Of a stretch of DNA of 64,000 nt, positions 43,047-52,388 are shown piece after piece. The first letter of the stretch is position 1. Every line of letters begins with the position of its first letter. The notes beneath the pieces are model-generated. The model was not told the DNA's origin. It worked only from the letters and a program-made list of their open reading frames with translations, and searched no databases. Made by a program: the position numbers and the translations under genes. This stretch comes from Bacteriovoracaceae bacterium. Its GTDB lineage: Bacteria > Bdellovibrionota > Bacteriovoracia > Bacteriovoracales > Bacteriovoracaceae. The stretch is taken from the NCBI GenBank assembly GCA_020630335.1, contig JAHDBN010000003.1, forward strand, positions 1 through 64,000, given 5' to 3'.

Positions 43047-44036
43047 ATCAAAGATCTAATTCAATTCATTTCAACACATAATATTGATCTGCTAATTATA
43101 TTTGGAAGTGTTTCTATACTTATGTTTATGACATTTTTACTTACAAGGTCTTTTTTAGATAAAAAGATGAGTAGTTTAAAAAATTATAATCAAAAGGTTG
43201 GAGATCACATTAATTCTATTATTAATAAGTCTAGTGAGTTCAAGGCCTTAGTCGATGTAGATATAGAGAAATATGCTAAAATGGGACAGGCAAATGAAGA
43301 AACCATCTCTAAGCTTCAAGAGAGTGTAGGGAGAAAAGATGAAAAGTTAGTATATCTTGAAAAATCTAATAAAGTTTTAAAAGAAGAAACAGAAGCTTTA
43401 GAAAAAAAGTTATCAAGCTCTAAGCTTGACGAAAAAACTCTGGCGCAAGTAGAGGAGCTAACGAAAAAAAATGAAAAGCTTTCTAAGCAAATGAAAGATT
43501 TAGAGCTTAGTCATAAAAAAGAAATGCAAGCCTTGAAAAAAGCACCTGTAATGGATCAGTCTGATAAGCAAGTTCTTAAACTTAAAGAAGATTTGAAAAT
43601 AGCAAAACAAGAAAGTAATACACTCAAGCAAAAAATGGAAAATTCTCTTAAAAATGCAGATAAAAGCTTAGTTAAAGAAAACAAAAGCTTGAGAAGTGAA
43701 ATTGAAAAACTTCAAATGGAAAATAAAAGTTTAATCCAAATTCAAGAACAACAAGAACTTGAAACAGTAGCAATGATGAAACAAGAATCAATGATTGCTG
43801 AAGTAAAGCAATTACATCCAGAAAAAGAAGAAAAAACTTCTAAAGGGTTTGGTTTTTTCAAATTTTTAGATTCAAAAGTATTGGATTCAAAGTTAGCAAA
43901 AAATCTGGAGCAAATTGATCAGGTTGCTCAAAAAGAAACTCTGACTGAAGATAATATTGTCAAGCTAGAGAAAGTAGATGAAGATATAAACAAGGATGAA
44001 CTTGTTGATGTTTTCAAAAAGACGATGGCTTCTTAG
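43047..44036 (+). CDS. membrane-anchored coiled-coil protein with apparent AUC start
   Basis: A near-perfect AGGAGG (43036-43041) stands 5 bases before an ATC at 43047 in a frame that has stops at 43023 and 43026. The first ATG in frame (43122) falls in the middle of the only membrane helix (LLIIFGSVSILMFMTFLLT), so it would destroy the anchor. I therefore place the start at the ATC, or an ATT shortly after. The ~329-aa product is one N-terminal helix plus a long Lys/Glu coiled coil and a short acidic end. No family is recognised. It overlaps the HEAT-repeat gene. Confidence 0.65.
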   Translation: MKDLIQFISTHNIDLLIIFGSVSILMFMTFLLTRSFLDKKMSSLKNYNQKVGDHINSIINKSSEFKALVDVDIEKYAKMGQANEETISKLQESVGRKDEKLVYLEKSNKVLKEETEALEKKLSSSKLDEKTLAQVEELTKKNEKLSKQMKDLELSHKKEMQALKKAPVMDQSDKQVLKLKEDLKIAKQESNTLKQKMENSLKNADKSLVKENKSLRSEIEKLQMENKSLIQIQEQQELETVAMMKQESMIAEVKQLHPEKEEKTSKGFGFFKFLDSKVLDSKLAKNLEQIDQVAQKETLTEDNIVKLEKVDEDINKDELVDVFKKTMAS

Positions 44037-44685
44037 TAGCTTATTATTTTTATCGTTTTCTGTTTTTGCTGAAAGTAAAGTAGAAAAAAACTATTCTAAA
44101 TTAAAAAATATCTTATTAAAAGAATCATTATCTGGAGAGCAGAGAGAAAAAATTCAGAATGCTTTGTTCAAGTTAGATAATAAGTCTGTTCCTATGCTCA
44201 TTGAAGTAATGAAATCAGCGAAATTCCCTGATCAAAGTAGATGGATGGCCACGATGAGCTTAGCTCGTATTATGGGAAAAAAGTCTCTTCCTTTTATTTC
44301 AAAATTTTTACGTCATCCTAGCTGGATGATGAGACTTAGTTCTTTAAAAATTATTAGAATGTTTAAAGATAAAAATTATATTTCTTCAGTAGAGAAACTT
44401 CTTTTTGATAAATCGCTTCTAGTCAGGGCTGAAGCATTAGAAATAGTGCATTCGCTTGGAGCAAAGGCTTCAGCTAAAAGTGTTTGGAAAATGCTTTATG
44501 ACAAGAAAAACTATATAAAGTTTTCTAAATCAGAAGTGCAGCATACAGATATTGTTGAAAAAATTTTAAAAACGGTAGTAGATCTAGATTATAAAAAAGT
44601 AAAACCTCTTTTAAATAAGATGGCTTCAGAGAAGAAGTTTGCTAAAATGAAAAAACAGCTAGAATTAACTATTGATAATTTATAA
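43996..44685 (+). CDS. exported HEAT-repeat protein
   Basis: The 229-aa protein opens with MNLLMFSKRRWLLSS; an ATG at 44008 gives a cleaner signal peptide (MFSKRRWLLSSLLFLSFSVFA). The rest is a set of HEAT-like helices (DNKSVPMLIEVMKSAKFPD; WMATMSLARIMGKKSLPFI; PSWMMRLSSLKIIRMFKDK; LLVRAEALEIVHSLGAKAS). Such repeats are protein-binding scaffolds. It overlaps the upstream coiled-coil gene by 41 bases, so the two probably act together at the envelope. Confidence 0.7.
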   Translation: MNLLMFSKRRWLLSSLLFLSFSVFAESKVEKNYSKLKNILLKESLSGEQREKIQNALFKLDNKSVPMLIEVMKSAKFPDQSRWMATMSLARIMGKKSLPFISKFLRHPSWMMRLSSLKIIRMFKDKNYISSVEKLLFDKSLLVRAEALEIVHSLGAKASAKSVWKMLYDKKNYIKFSKSEVQHTDIVEKILKTVVDLDYKKVKPLLNKMASEKKFAKMKKQLELTIDNL

Positions 44686-45195
44686 AGCCTGTTCTAATTG
44701 TTCTTTCTCTCTTTTTTCTTGAATTTTTTGCAAGTAATTATCAATTTTAATGAGTCGTGAGATTCTATAAAGAAGAATTTTCTCAACAGATCGATTTCTT
44801 TTAACTTCTTTCCAGCCATGAAGAAAATCTTGTTCAACTAGTTGTCTTTTGTAAATGCTTACTTTCGTATATTGTTTGCTTCCTCGTTCAGATTCATTAA
44901 CATTTACAAGTATTTTATATCTGGCAGCTTTAATCTTATCTGCACTTCCAAAAGAATCAGAAAAATTCATTTCACTTGTATTATCCATCCAGCGCGTTTT
45001 AATAACTCCAGTTTCTTGATTTTGAAGTTCGATGTCGTACTTTTTCATCACGCCAACAACTGCTGACCACGTTTGATTAAAGTTGGTAGGATAAATCTGA
45101 GAAGGAATTTCTAAATCTTCGCTAAGATGAACGTACTTGTCATACGATGTACAAGAGCCAAAAAACATGAGATAAATAAACAATAATACTTTCAC
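44680..45195 (-). CDS. BamC-like outer-membrane lipoprotein
   Basis: The 171-aa lipoprotein has the lipobox LMFFGSC and a helix-grip domain like BamC/NlpB: FNQTWSAVVGVMKKYDIEL then ETGVIKTRWMDN and YKILVNVNES. BamC is an accessory of the outer-membrane protein assembly machine. Only one helix-grip domain is present, whereas enterobacterial BamC has two, so assignment is to the family, not to orthology. It is convergent with the HEAT gene (6-base overlap). Confidence 0.65.
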   Translation of the reverse strand: MKVLLFIYLMFFGSCTSYDKYVHLSEDLEIPSQIYPTNFNQTWSAVVGVMKKYDIELQNQETGVIKTRWMDNTSEMNFSDSFGSADKIKAARYKILVNVNESERGSKQYTKVSIYKRQLVEQDFLHGWKEVKRNRSVEKILLYRISRLIKIDNYLQKIQEKREKEQLEQAL

Positions 45196-45223
45196 TTTTT
45201 AAAGGGTAACAATTTTATAATAA

Positions 45224-46228
45224 ATGGAAAAGAAAAGTTCATTAGATCTATTACAGTCTGTTTTAAAGCAAGAAGCGAAGGCCTTAGAAAGAACTGCTGA
45301 AACTTTTTCTAAGATCAATATAGAAAAACTTGAGAACTTATTTAATGCTTTAGTTTTAAGAAAAGGTAGTCTTTTTGTTAGCGGAGTAGGTAAGTCTGGA
45401 ATAATCGCTAGAAAGATCTCTTCAACCTTTTCTTCTTTAGGACTTAAGTCGTTCTTTTTACATCCTGTAGAAGCATTACATGGTGACCTCGGAGGAATAG
45501 AACCTCATGACGCTTTAATTTTAATTAGTAAATCAGGTACAACTGAAGAGTTGGTAAAACTCATGCCCTTTATACCTTTTGGAGAAGATCAAATAATCTC
45601 TTTGCTTGGTAATATTGCTTCACCTTTGGCAGAAGTCGCATCTATTGTATTTGATTGTTCGGTTGAAAAAGAAGCATGCTTGAATAACTTAGCTCCTACA
45701 ACGAGCACAACGGTTGCTTTGTCTGTAGGTGATGCTTTAGCTGTTTTTTATGAAAATCTTGTTTCATTAACAAAAGAAAAGTTTGCTACAAATCATCCGG
45801 CAGGTCTTTTAGGTAAATCTTTATCTATGAAAATATCTTCTGTTATGATGAAAGAGAGTTTGGTTGCCCAATGTGATCAGGCGACAACTTTAAAAGAAGT
45901 CTTATTATTAATGACTCAGAAGCCAACAGGGATTTGTTGTGTTCTAAATGATAATAAGGAAATAAAAGGTATCTTAGTTGAAGGCGATATTAGGCGAGCA
46001 CTTAATAGTGATGGAAGAGCATTAGAGAAAGGTATTAAAGACTTTATGAATTCTGATCCAATCGTAATGGATGAAAATTCTCTTGCTAGTGAAGCTCTTG
46101 GGTTAATGGAGAACCCTGATAAGCCCTTATCAGTTCTACCTATTATAAACTCTTCTAAAAAGTTTGTTGGAGTTTTAAGAATTCATGATCTTTTAAATGT
46201 TGGGTTTACTTTAAGATCAAGTAAGTAA
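45224..46228 (+). CDS. kdsD: arabinose-5-phosphate isomerase (KdsD/KpsF type)
   Basis: The 334-aa protein has an SIS domain (FVSGVGKSGIIARKISSTF; FLHPVEALHGDLGG; ILISKSGTTEELV) and two C-terminal CBS domains (SVMMKESLV; LVEGDIRRAL; VLRIHDLL). This architecture is the sugar isomerase that makes arabinose-5-phosphate, first step of Kdo and lipopolysaccharide core synthesis. The catalytic His in HPVEALHGD is present. Its last 46 bases overlap the convergent lnt. Confidence 0.9.
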   Translation: MEKKSSLDLLQSVLKQEAKALERTAETFSKINIEKLENLFNALVLRKGSLFVSGVGKSGIIARKISSTFSSLGLKSFFLHPVEALHGDLGGIEPHDALILISKSGTTEELVKLMPFIPFGEDQIISLLGNIASPLAEVASIVFDCSVEKEACLNNLAPTTSTTVALSVGDALAVFYENLVSLTKEKFATNHPAGLLGKSLSMKISSVMMKESLVAQCDQATTLKEVLLLMTQKPTGICCVLNDNKEIKGILVEGDIRRALNSDGRALEKGIKDFMNSDPIVMDENSLASEALGLMENPDKPLSVLPIINSSKKFVGVLRIHDLLNVGFTLRSSK

Positions 46229-47796
46229 TTTAGAATAATTAGAAATATCGATAATAATAAAAAACTTAAGATTCCAATTTTTTGATAAATCGTAGCATCT
46301 CTTTTAGGAAGATTAAGAGTAATATTTAAACTTTTTTCCTCTCCAGGAAGAAGCCTCATTGATTCTTTTCCATCAATATCAATGACAGATGTTATACCAC
46401 TATTAGTAGATCTGATAATAGGCCTTTGAAACTCTACGGCTCTCCATTTTGCTAAAAATAAGTGCTGGTAGGGTTCTGCAGTTAAACCATACCAAGAGTC
46501 ATTAGTTAAATTAATAATAAAATCGATATGGCCTTTAGTTAAGCTTGAATGATTTAACATCTTTCTAATTAGTGATGGATCTAGAATTTCATAACAAATG
46601 GGAGTGATAAATCTATGTTTAGCATTCGTTTCAAAGGTAGTATTACGAGTTCCTTCAGAGAAAAATGATACACCTGGAACATAGTCTTTAATATAAGGAG
46701 TAAGAGGCCCTAAGGGTAATGTTTCTCCAAAGGGAATGAGTTTTTTCTTGTGGTAAATATCAATAAATCCCTTCTTACTATCTAGGAGCATTGCAGAGTT
46801 ATATACAGATTGAAACGCATTTCCAGACTCTTCTAAAGCACCATGATCATAGGCCCCCAAAAGTAATTGAGAGTTCGATCTATTTAAGACATCACTAATA
46901 AGCGCTGGTAGTGAATTAGGAGCTTCTTTTAAGACATCAGAATTAAAAGGGTAAGGGTAAGCTGTCTCTGGCCAAATAATTAAATCAGCAGGGTCTGATT
47001 CTAAACTTAAATTTAAATATCTTTTAAACACTTCCTGAATAGAAGAGAATTGACCAATTTCAGAGTTTACTTTCATGAAATTTCCAATATTAGCTTGTAC
47101 TACTTTTATATTTAAAGGATGTGACAGATTTTTAGTACTTAAACTTCTCTCTTTGATAGTGAAGGGAGTAATTAGAATTGCTATTATTAAAATAATGAGG
47201 GCTTGAGAAAGAGGAAGAATTCTCTTTTTATCTTTTCTCTCTCTTAAGAAATAATTTAAAGACAAAGCAAGGAAGTAGTTAATGAAACTATATCCGGCTA
47301 ATCCTAGTATAGGAGCAAGGCCTAAAGTCCAGGACCAACTAAGCCATGGATGCCCAGCATGAACAGGAAATTGAGAAGGTGTATAGTACTCAATAAGAGT
47401 TATAATAACTGCTAAAAAAAGAACTCTTAAAAAAGGGCCTATTTTAGAAATAAATTTTTTCTTAGAAAGAAAATTTAAAGAAAAATAAACCAACCAAGTT
47501 TGTGGTAAAACTAAAAAAGTAAACATAAAAAACATGGGTAAACTAACTAGAAATGAAAGTCCTCCAAATGTTTGAATGGTTTGAGGAATCCAGTAAAATC
47601 CCACTAGATTAATAGTTAGACAAAAGACGGTTAATATAAGTAAGTCTTTTTTTACACTCTTAAAATGGATGTTTCTAAATAAGAAAAAAATCCCCAAAGG
47701 AGCGAAAAGAGGAATGGGAGTTAAAGTCATGATGCTAGGATGACCTAAGGCATATAATAAAGCGCCTAGAATGACTTCAGTGATTTTTTTTAACAT
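46183..47796 (-). CDS. lnt: apolipoprotein N-acyltransferase Lnt
   Basis: The start at 47796 (MLKKITEVILGALLY) removes 12 unlikely residues that would begin at a TTG inside the subtilase gene. The ~537-aa protein has about six N-terminal membrane helices, a nitrilase-type catalytic domain with Glu in IWPETAYPYPF, Lys in YHKKKLIPFGE and Cys in FITPICYEIL, and a last membrane helix. It adds the third acyl chain to lipoproteins, in keeping with the many lipoproteins here. Confidence 0.9.
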   Translation of the reverse strand: MLKKITEVILGALLYALGHPSIMTLTPIPLFAPLGIFFLFRNIHFKSVKKDLLILTVFCLTINLVGFYWIPQTIQTFGGLSFLVSLPMFFMFTFLVLPQTWLVYFSLNFLSKKKFISKIGPFLRVLFLAVIITLIEYYTPSQFPVHAGHPWLSWSWTLGLAPILGLAGYSFINYFLALSLNYFLRERKDKKRILPLSQALIILIIAILITPFTIKERSLSTKNLSHPLNIKVVQANIGNFMKVNSEIGQFSSIQEVFKRYLNLSLESDPADLIIWPETAYPYPFNSDVLKEAPNSLPALISDVLNRSNSQLLLGAYDHGALEESGNAFQSVYNSAMLLDSKKGFIDIYHKKKLIPFGETLPLGPLTPYIKDYVPGVSFFSEGTRNTTFETNAKHRFITPICYEILDPSLIRKMLNHSSLTKGHIDFIINLTNDSWYGLTAEPYQHLFLAKWRAVEFQRPIIRSTNSGITSVIDIDGKESMRLLPGEEKSLNITLNLPKRDATIYQKIGILSFLLLSIFLIILNYLLDLKVNPTFKRS

Positions 47797-47815
47797 AGCT
47801 TTAACGGTAATAAAG

Positions 47816-48952
47816 CTATTTGGTTCTTGCAACCTTTCTTTGCTTTGGAATTAAACCTTCCATGATATCTTTAGCTTTCTTTAAAGCTTGTGCCGCATCA
47901 ACTTGACCTCCTAAAATTTTCCCCTGAAAGTTCTTGAGGTTTTTAGATGTTGATATAATGATTTCTTTAATTTGGCGCGATGTAAGTTTAGGGTAAGCTG
48001 ACTTTAATAAAGCAGCAACTCCACTTACAAAAGCAGTCGCCTGACTAGTTCCAGACATTTTAGCTGCCTTTTTAACAACAGCAGAATTAATTCTATATCC
48101 GGGAGCAGCAACATGAACTGTTCTCACCCCATAGTTTGAAGAACTAATAAGTTTTAAGTTTTGATTATAAGATCCAACAGCAATAATATTTTGTAGATTA
48201 TAACCTGAAGGGTAAGCATAACTTGCTGGGAAATACATATTATTTTTCATATCTATATTAGTTCCATTATTTCCAGCTGCAGCGACTACTAAAATTCCTT
48301 TTTCTTGAGCTTTTTTCATAATTCGTAATTCTTTAGCTTTGTTAGAAGGATCAGCTTCTGGCCCGCCACCTGAATAATTAATTATATCAACGTTTAAGTT
48401 CACAGCATGTTCTAGTGCTCTTATCGAATTTTCAAGATTTTGTTCTCCTGTTGCATTTGCATTGTAATATTTAATAGGAATGATTTTTACATTAGGATAA
48501 ATTCCTTTAATAATTCCTGACACATGAGTACCATGGCCATGAGTATCTTGAGGAGTTTTGGTAACGTATTTTTTCCCTTTATGACTAGAGCTAAAGTCAA
48601 AACCAAAATTTTTGTTTGTGGCCATTCGTATACTGTATTTTTTCAAGTGCTTTTTAGAAGCAGTTTTTCTTTCTGAGAATCGTGAGACAATATTTTTTCT
48701 AAAATATTCATGTTTGTAATCAATTCCTGTATCAACAACAGCGACTGTAACTGTAGATTTTTCTTTAAAGTTTTTTAGAGCATTCACAAGGTTGATAGAA
48801 GGATCGAGGTTTTGAAGATTTTTTTTCGGAATAATTCCCCAATTACTATAAACTGATCCTAAGTGTAGTTGAATTTGCTTACTGCTATAAGTTCGAGCTT
48901 GAGTTTGTAGATTTAGAGACAACAGCATAAACATCAAAATGAAATTCATCAT
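47816..48952 (-). CDS. secreted subtilisin-like serine protease (S8)
   Basis: The 378-aa protein has a signal peptide (MMNFILMFMLLSLNLQTQA), a short N-terminal region, and the S8 triad: Asp in VAVVDTGIDYKHE, His in GHGTHVSGI, Ser in SGTSQATAFVSGVAALL; the oxyanion Asn lies in VVAAAGNNGTN. The prodomain is reduced or missing, so it may be secreted active or processed elsewhere. It lies 19 bases upstream of lnt on the same strand. Confidence 0.9.
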   Translation of the reverse strand: MMNFILMFMLLSLNLQTQARTYSSKQIQLHLGSVYSNWGIIPKKNLQNLDPSINLVNALKNFKEKSTVTVAVVDTGIDYKHEYFRKNIVSRFSERKTASKKHLKKYSIRMATNKNFGFDFSSSHKGKKYVTKTPQDTHGHGTHVSGIIKGIYPNVKIIPIKYYNANATGEQNLENSIRALEHAVNLNVDIINYSGGGPEADPSNKAKELRIMKKAQEKGILVVAAAGNNGTNIDMKNNMYFPASYAYPSGYNLQNIIAVGSYNQNLKLISSSNYGVRTVHVAAPGYRINSAVVKKAAKMSGTSQATAFVSGVAALLKSAYPKLTSRQIKEIIISTSKNLKNFQGKILGGQVDAAQALKKAKDIMEGLIPKQRKVARTK

Positions 48953-49272
48953 AAAAAATTACCCTTTAACCAATCCAGGCTTAAGCCATAGATAAACTTG
49001 TGTTTTCAAGCCTCTATAAAGCAAATCTGTTGCCAACTCTTTAAAGTTAGTGATTTTAGGTATTTAGGTAAGAAATAAAGGATAAATACGTTGAAGAATT
49101 GTTTAAATCTTTTGCACCCTTAAAAGAGTTTAAACAGTTTCATTGTATAAAAATTTTTCATATATAAATATGACATCTCAAACATAAGTTATTGAAATTA
49201 TTTAGTTTTACTCCGAATATCCTTTAGTTTTGATTTTTGATTATTTAAAATAAGAGTTGTAGAGGTAAATTG
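48953..49272. other. gene-free divergent region
   Basis: These 320 bases separate the subtilase from the lipoprotein gene at 49273. No open frame or RNA fold is evident. Several AT-rich promoter-like stretches occur, for example TTGTAT (49143-49148) with TAAATA 16 bases later (49165-49170), but none stands out. Confidence 0.4.
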
Positions 49273-50655
49273 ATGTTAAAACTGTTTAAAATATTCATTG
49301 GTATTCTACTTGTTATATCCTGTGGAAAAAAAGGAGATTTAGGTTCTACTAAGAATTCTCAATCTAGTTTGAATCCAAAGCCAGAGACAAGCTCTGATTT
49401 TTTAGCGTTTAAAAAGAAATTTGATAAGAAGAACATTACTTGCTCGCGATCAGGATCTTGTCCTGAAAACTTCGTAGTCCTAGGAGTTTATAATTCAATA
49501 TCAGGCGAGGGTGATTACTGTAATGGTTTAGTAATAGAAGATGAAGTCGTCTTAACTTCTAGTCGGTGTGTAAAGTTTAGAAACATTAAAGATGGAGATG
49601 ATTGCGCAGAACTTATTCTTGTTAAAGGCTTAGATCTACCTAAATCAAAGATCTGTGGTTATATTAAAAGAGTAAGCCTTGGTAATCGATTAAAAGAAAA
49701 TAAAAATATTGGCTCTACTTGGAATCGAGACTATGTGGCCTTAAAGATTCCTGGCTTGAAAAGAAAAGGTAGAGGGAGTCTTGCTATAGAGAAAGGAATA
49801 GTAGCGGGAAGAGATTTTGATTTATGGTCTCATGAGTTAGATACTAAGAAAAATGAGTTCTCTGTTAGATCTTGGAATTGTCTAGTAAAGAATAGAACTT
49901 ACTTAAATCCTACTTCATATAGTTCTTATTCACCTAATAGGGTTGTTTTCTGTGAAGATAAAAAAGCAGAAACGACAATAAGTTCTCCATTTTTATTTCA
50001 TAAAAGAACAAAAGAATCTCATGGACTTTATTATCACGCAGTAGAGCAGTCATTAATAAAAGAGCTAAGAAGCTCTAAGGATCTTAGTTTTACTGAATCT
50101 AATCATTTCACTGGTTATGTGATGAATTTCTCATGTTGGGATTATATCAATTCAAGCTTGCCAGGTGAGTGCTATGAAGATTTAAGTGTTTCAGCTTTAG
50201 ATCAAAGCAGAGCAATTTTATTAGATTTAGAACTTAGTGATGAGTTAAATTTAAAAAAAATAATAGATAAGATAAAGGCAGAATATAAAGAGATTGATTT
50301 ATTTTTAAAATGGTCTGAAAAAGTAGATAATGTTGGTTTTACTTATGAAGTATTCCCAGAACTTCAATGTTTTCACAAAGTGAATGAATGGCCTGAAAAA
50401 TTAAAACGAAAGTTTGAATATCAAATTGAGTTAAATAAATATTTAATTAAACCTTTGGTGAGTGCTTACTATGAGGTCTCTTCGAATTTAAAAATTGAAA
50501 AGAAGTTGCTGTTTATTTTAAAGTTTAATCAAAAATCAGTTGTAAAAAAAGGATACTCTAATATAGAAGTTCGCTTGGCTGAGCGTGATCGAGATGGAGA
50601 GATCCGTTATATTTATACTAAGAAAATTAAAGACCTCAACATATGTGCTGAGTAA
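49273..50655 (+). CDS. lipoprotein with a degenerate trypsin-like domain (pseudoprotease)
   Basis: ATG 49273 is used, 6 bases after AGAGGT. The lipobox is LLVISC. Residues about 55-260 follow the trypsin layout, DYCNGLVIEDEVVLTSSRCV, where the catalytic His of TAAHC is Arg, then WNRDYVALKIPGL in the place of the Asp block. The GDSGGP block is replaced by TTISSPFLF, so the nucleophile is also lost. The C-terminal ~170 residues are helical and unrelated. It should bind, not cut, perhaps as an inhibitor or scaffold. Seen directly: motif loss; function is inference. Confidence 0.6.
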   Translation: MLKLFKIFIGILLVISCGKKGDLGSTKNSQSSLNPKPETSSDFLAFKKKFDKKNITCSRSGSCPENFVVLGVYNSISGEGDYCNGLVIEDEVVLTSSRCVKFRNIKDGDDCAELILVKGLDLPKSKICGYIKRVSLGNRLKENKNIGSTWNRDYVALKIPGLKRKGRGSLAIEKGIVAGRDFDLWSHELDTKKNEFSVRSWNCLVKNRTYLNPTSYSSYSPNRVVFCEDKKAETTISSPFLFHKRTKESHGLYYHAVEQSLIKELRSSKDLSFTESNHFTGYVMNFSCWDYINSSLPGECYEDLSVSALDQSRAILLDLELSDELNLKKIIDKIKAEYKEIDLFLKWSEKVDNVGFTYEVFPELQCFHKVNEWPEKLKRKFEYQIELNKYLIKPLVSAYYEVSSNLKIEKKLLFILKFNQKSVVKKGYSNIEVRLAERDRDGEIRYIYTKKIKDLNICAE

Positions 50656-50774
50656 TCCCTCAAAAACTGAATACCTTCCCGTGTAATGTTTTCAATTTCT
50701 TTCTTTGTCATTAGAAGTATAGCTTTAGTTTTGCTAGCGTAATGATGCTTTATTGACCTTGGGAGTATATAGGT

Positions 50775-51341
50775 ATGAAAATAGTCTTTGTTTTGCTTTT
50801 TATTTCTTTTCTTGCAACATCGAATGAGTTTCCTCGGGTAACAGAGGTACTAATAAGTTCTATAGAGTACTTAAGAAATAACACCCCCGCAGATTTAGAT
50901 CGAAAAAAAGCAGATGCTTTAATCTTTCACCTTGATAAAATGCTAGTGAATCATCAAAAATATCCCGCGAAGGCTTCTAAAGACTTTAAAGAGCGATGGA
51001 AGATTGAAAAAACTACTATCGCTTTTGTAGATCTCTACGCTCCTCCTGTTTATGTCACTCCAAGGTTTGAAAAACTAGACAACAAATTTCAACTAGCAAT
51101 TTATTTACATGAGCTGGCACATACGATTGGTTTTGATGAATGTGGAGCCGATACTTTGAGTTATTATGCGACACGCTTCTCGGACAAGAGTGATGGGATC
51201 GTACTTCTCAGTTATTATTCTATGTGTCAGTTTGGAAATCCTTCTATTTATAAACGTGTAGATCAAAATACTTTCGATAAAATTATAGTAAATGGAGAGT
51301 TCTTAGATTTTGCAAAAGTTAAAAATTGGGTAAAGAAGTAA
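50775..51341 (+). CDS. exported zincin-like putative metalloprotease
   Basis: The 188-aa protein has a signal peptide (MKIVFVLLFISFLATSNE) and IYLHELAHTIGFDECGAD, an H-E-x-x-H motif with a downstream Glu/Asp that can complete a zinc site. The domain is small for a metalloprotease and has few other landmarks. A structural zinc protein is the alternative. RBS GGGAG precedes the start. Two bases separate its stop from the convergent mltG. Confidence 0.6.
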   Translation: MKIVFVLLFISFLATSNEFPRVTEVLISSIEYLRNNTPADLDRKKADALIFHLDKMLVNHQKYPAKASKDFKERWKIEKTTIAFVDLYAPPVYVTPRFEKLDNKFQLAIYLHELAHTIGFDECGADTLSYYATRFSDKSDGIVLLSYYSMCQFGNPSIYKRVDQNTFDKIIVNGEFLDFAKVKNWVKK

Positions 51342-51343
51342 TC

Positions 51344-52369
51344 TTATTGCTTTAGATCACGCCAACTTCTTCCTTCTTTATTCTTCTTAGTTAACTGCCA
51401 TTTCCTAACGGCATTATTATGCTCTCTTAAAGTTTTTGAAAATTTATGGGTGCCATTATTTTTACTTACAAAGAAAATATAGTCATGCTCTTCTGGAGAA
51501 AGTACGGCCTTTATAGCATCGAGACCTGGGTTTGCAATAGGCCCTATTGGTAATCGAGGAATAGTATAAGTATTGTATTCTGAAGGAGTGAGTATATCTT
51601 TTTTTCTAATATTTCCATCATAGCGCTCCCACATACCATAAATAATTGTAGGATCAGATTGGAGCTTCATTTTCTTTTTTAAACGATTAAAAAAGACTCC
51701 TGCTATTGTCTTTCTTTCAAATTTAGCACCAGTTTCTTTTTCAACAACTGAAGCAAGTATCATTACTTCTTGTTTGTTAAGTCCTCTTGATTCTAACTTC
51801 AAATTTTTGGTTTGGTCTTTGAAATTTTGAACCATTTTTTCTAGAACTGATGTTGGAGTTTCTGAACTCGTAAAGTTGTAGGTGTCAGGGAAGAGATACC
51901 CTTCCAGGTTAAGAGAATCAATGCCCAAAGATTTAGCATATTTAGCTGACTTAGCAAGCTTTATGAAATCCTTTGTACTTGAAAGGATTTTCTTTTGAAC
52001 TAAAATTTGAGCGTACTCATATAAATTTTTTCCTTCGGGAAAAGTGACGAAGTTTTTAAGTGAGTCTCCATCAGAGAATTTCTGAATGATATCATCAAGT
52101 CCCATTCCTTTAGATATTTCGTAATTTCCACTTTTAAAGCTTTCAAGCATACCTTTATATTGTGTGTATTTGTGAAAAACTCTTCTGTCTTGAATAATAC
52201 CTTCTTTGAAAAGATTTTGATTAATAGTAGGGAAGCTTTGTCCTGACTTAATTTCAAAATTTTTTTTCTCGCCTTGATAAGTATAGGCTAGATCATTTTT
52301 TATTTTCAATGCTCCACCAATAAAAATTACTAAAACAAGTGCTAAAGTTCCTAAGAATATTTTTTTCAT
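51344..52369 (-). CDS. mltG: endolytic murein transglycosylase MltG
   Basis: The 341-aa protein has an N-terminal membrane anchor, a LysM-like stretch (SGQSFPTINQNLFKEGII) and the YceG domain: NLEGYLFPDTYNF, the catalytic Glu in ASVVEKETGAKFE, VFFNRLKKKMKLQSDPTIIY and GPIANPGLDAIKA. It cuts nascent glycan strands to set their length. It follows ruvX by 19 bases on the same strand, a common pairing. Confidence 0.95.
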   Translation of the reverse strand: MKKIFLGTLALVLVIFIGGALKIKNDLAYTYQGEKKNFEIKSGQSFPTINQNLFKEGIIQDRRVFHKYTQYKGMLESFKSGNYEISKGMGLDDIIQKFSDGDSLKNFVTFPEGKNLYEYAQILVQKKILSSTKDFIKLAKSAKYAKSLGIDSLNLEGYLFPDTYNFTSSETPTSVLEKMVQNFKDQTKNLKLESRGLNKQEVMILASVVEKETGAKFERKTIAGVFFNRLKKKMKLQSDPTIIYGMWERYDGNIRKKDILTPSEYNTYTIPRLPIGPIANPGLDAIKAVLSPEEHDYIFFVSKNNGTHKFSKTLREHNNAVRKWQLTKKNKEGRSWRDLKQ

Positions 52370-52388
52370 AAAAAAAGGTTAAGAGAAC

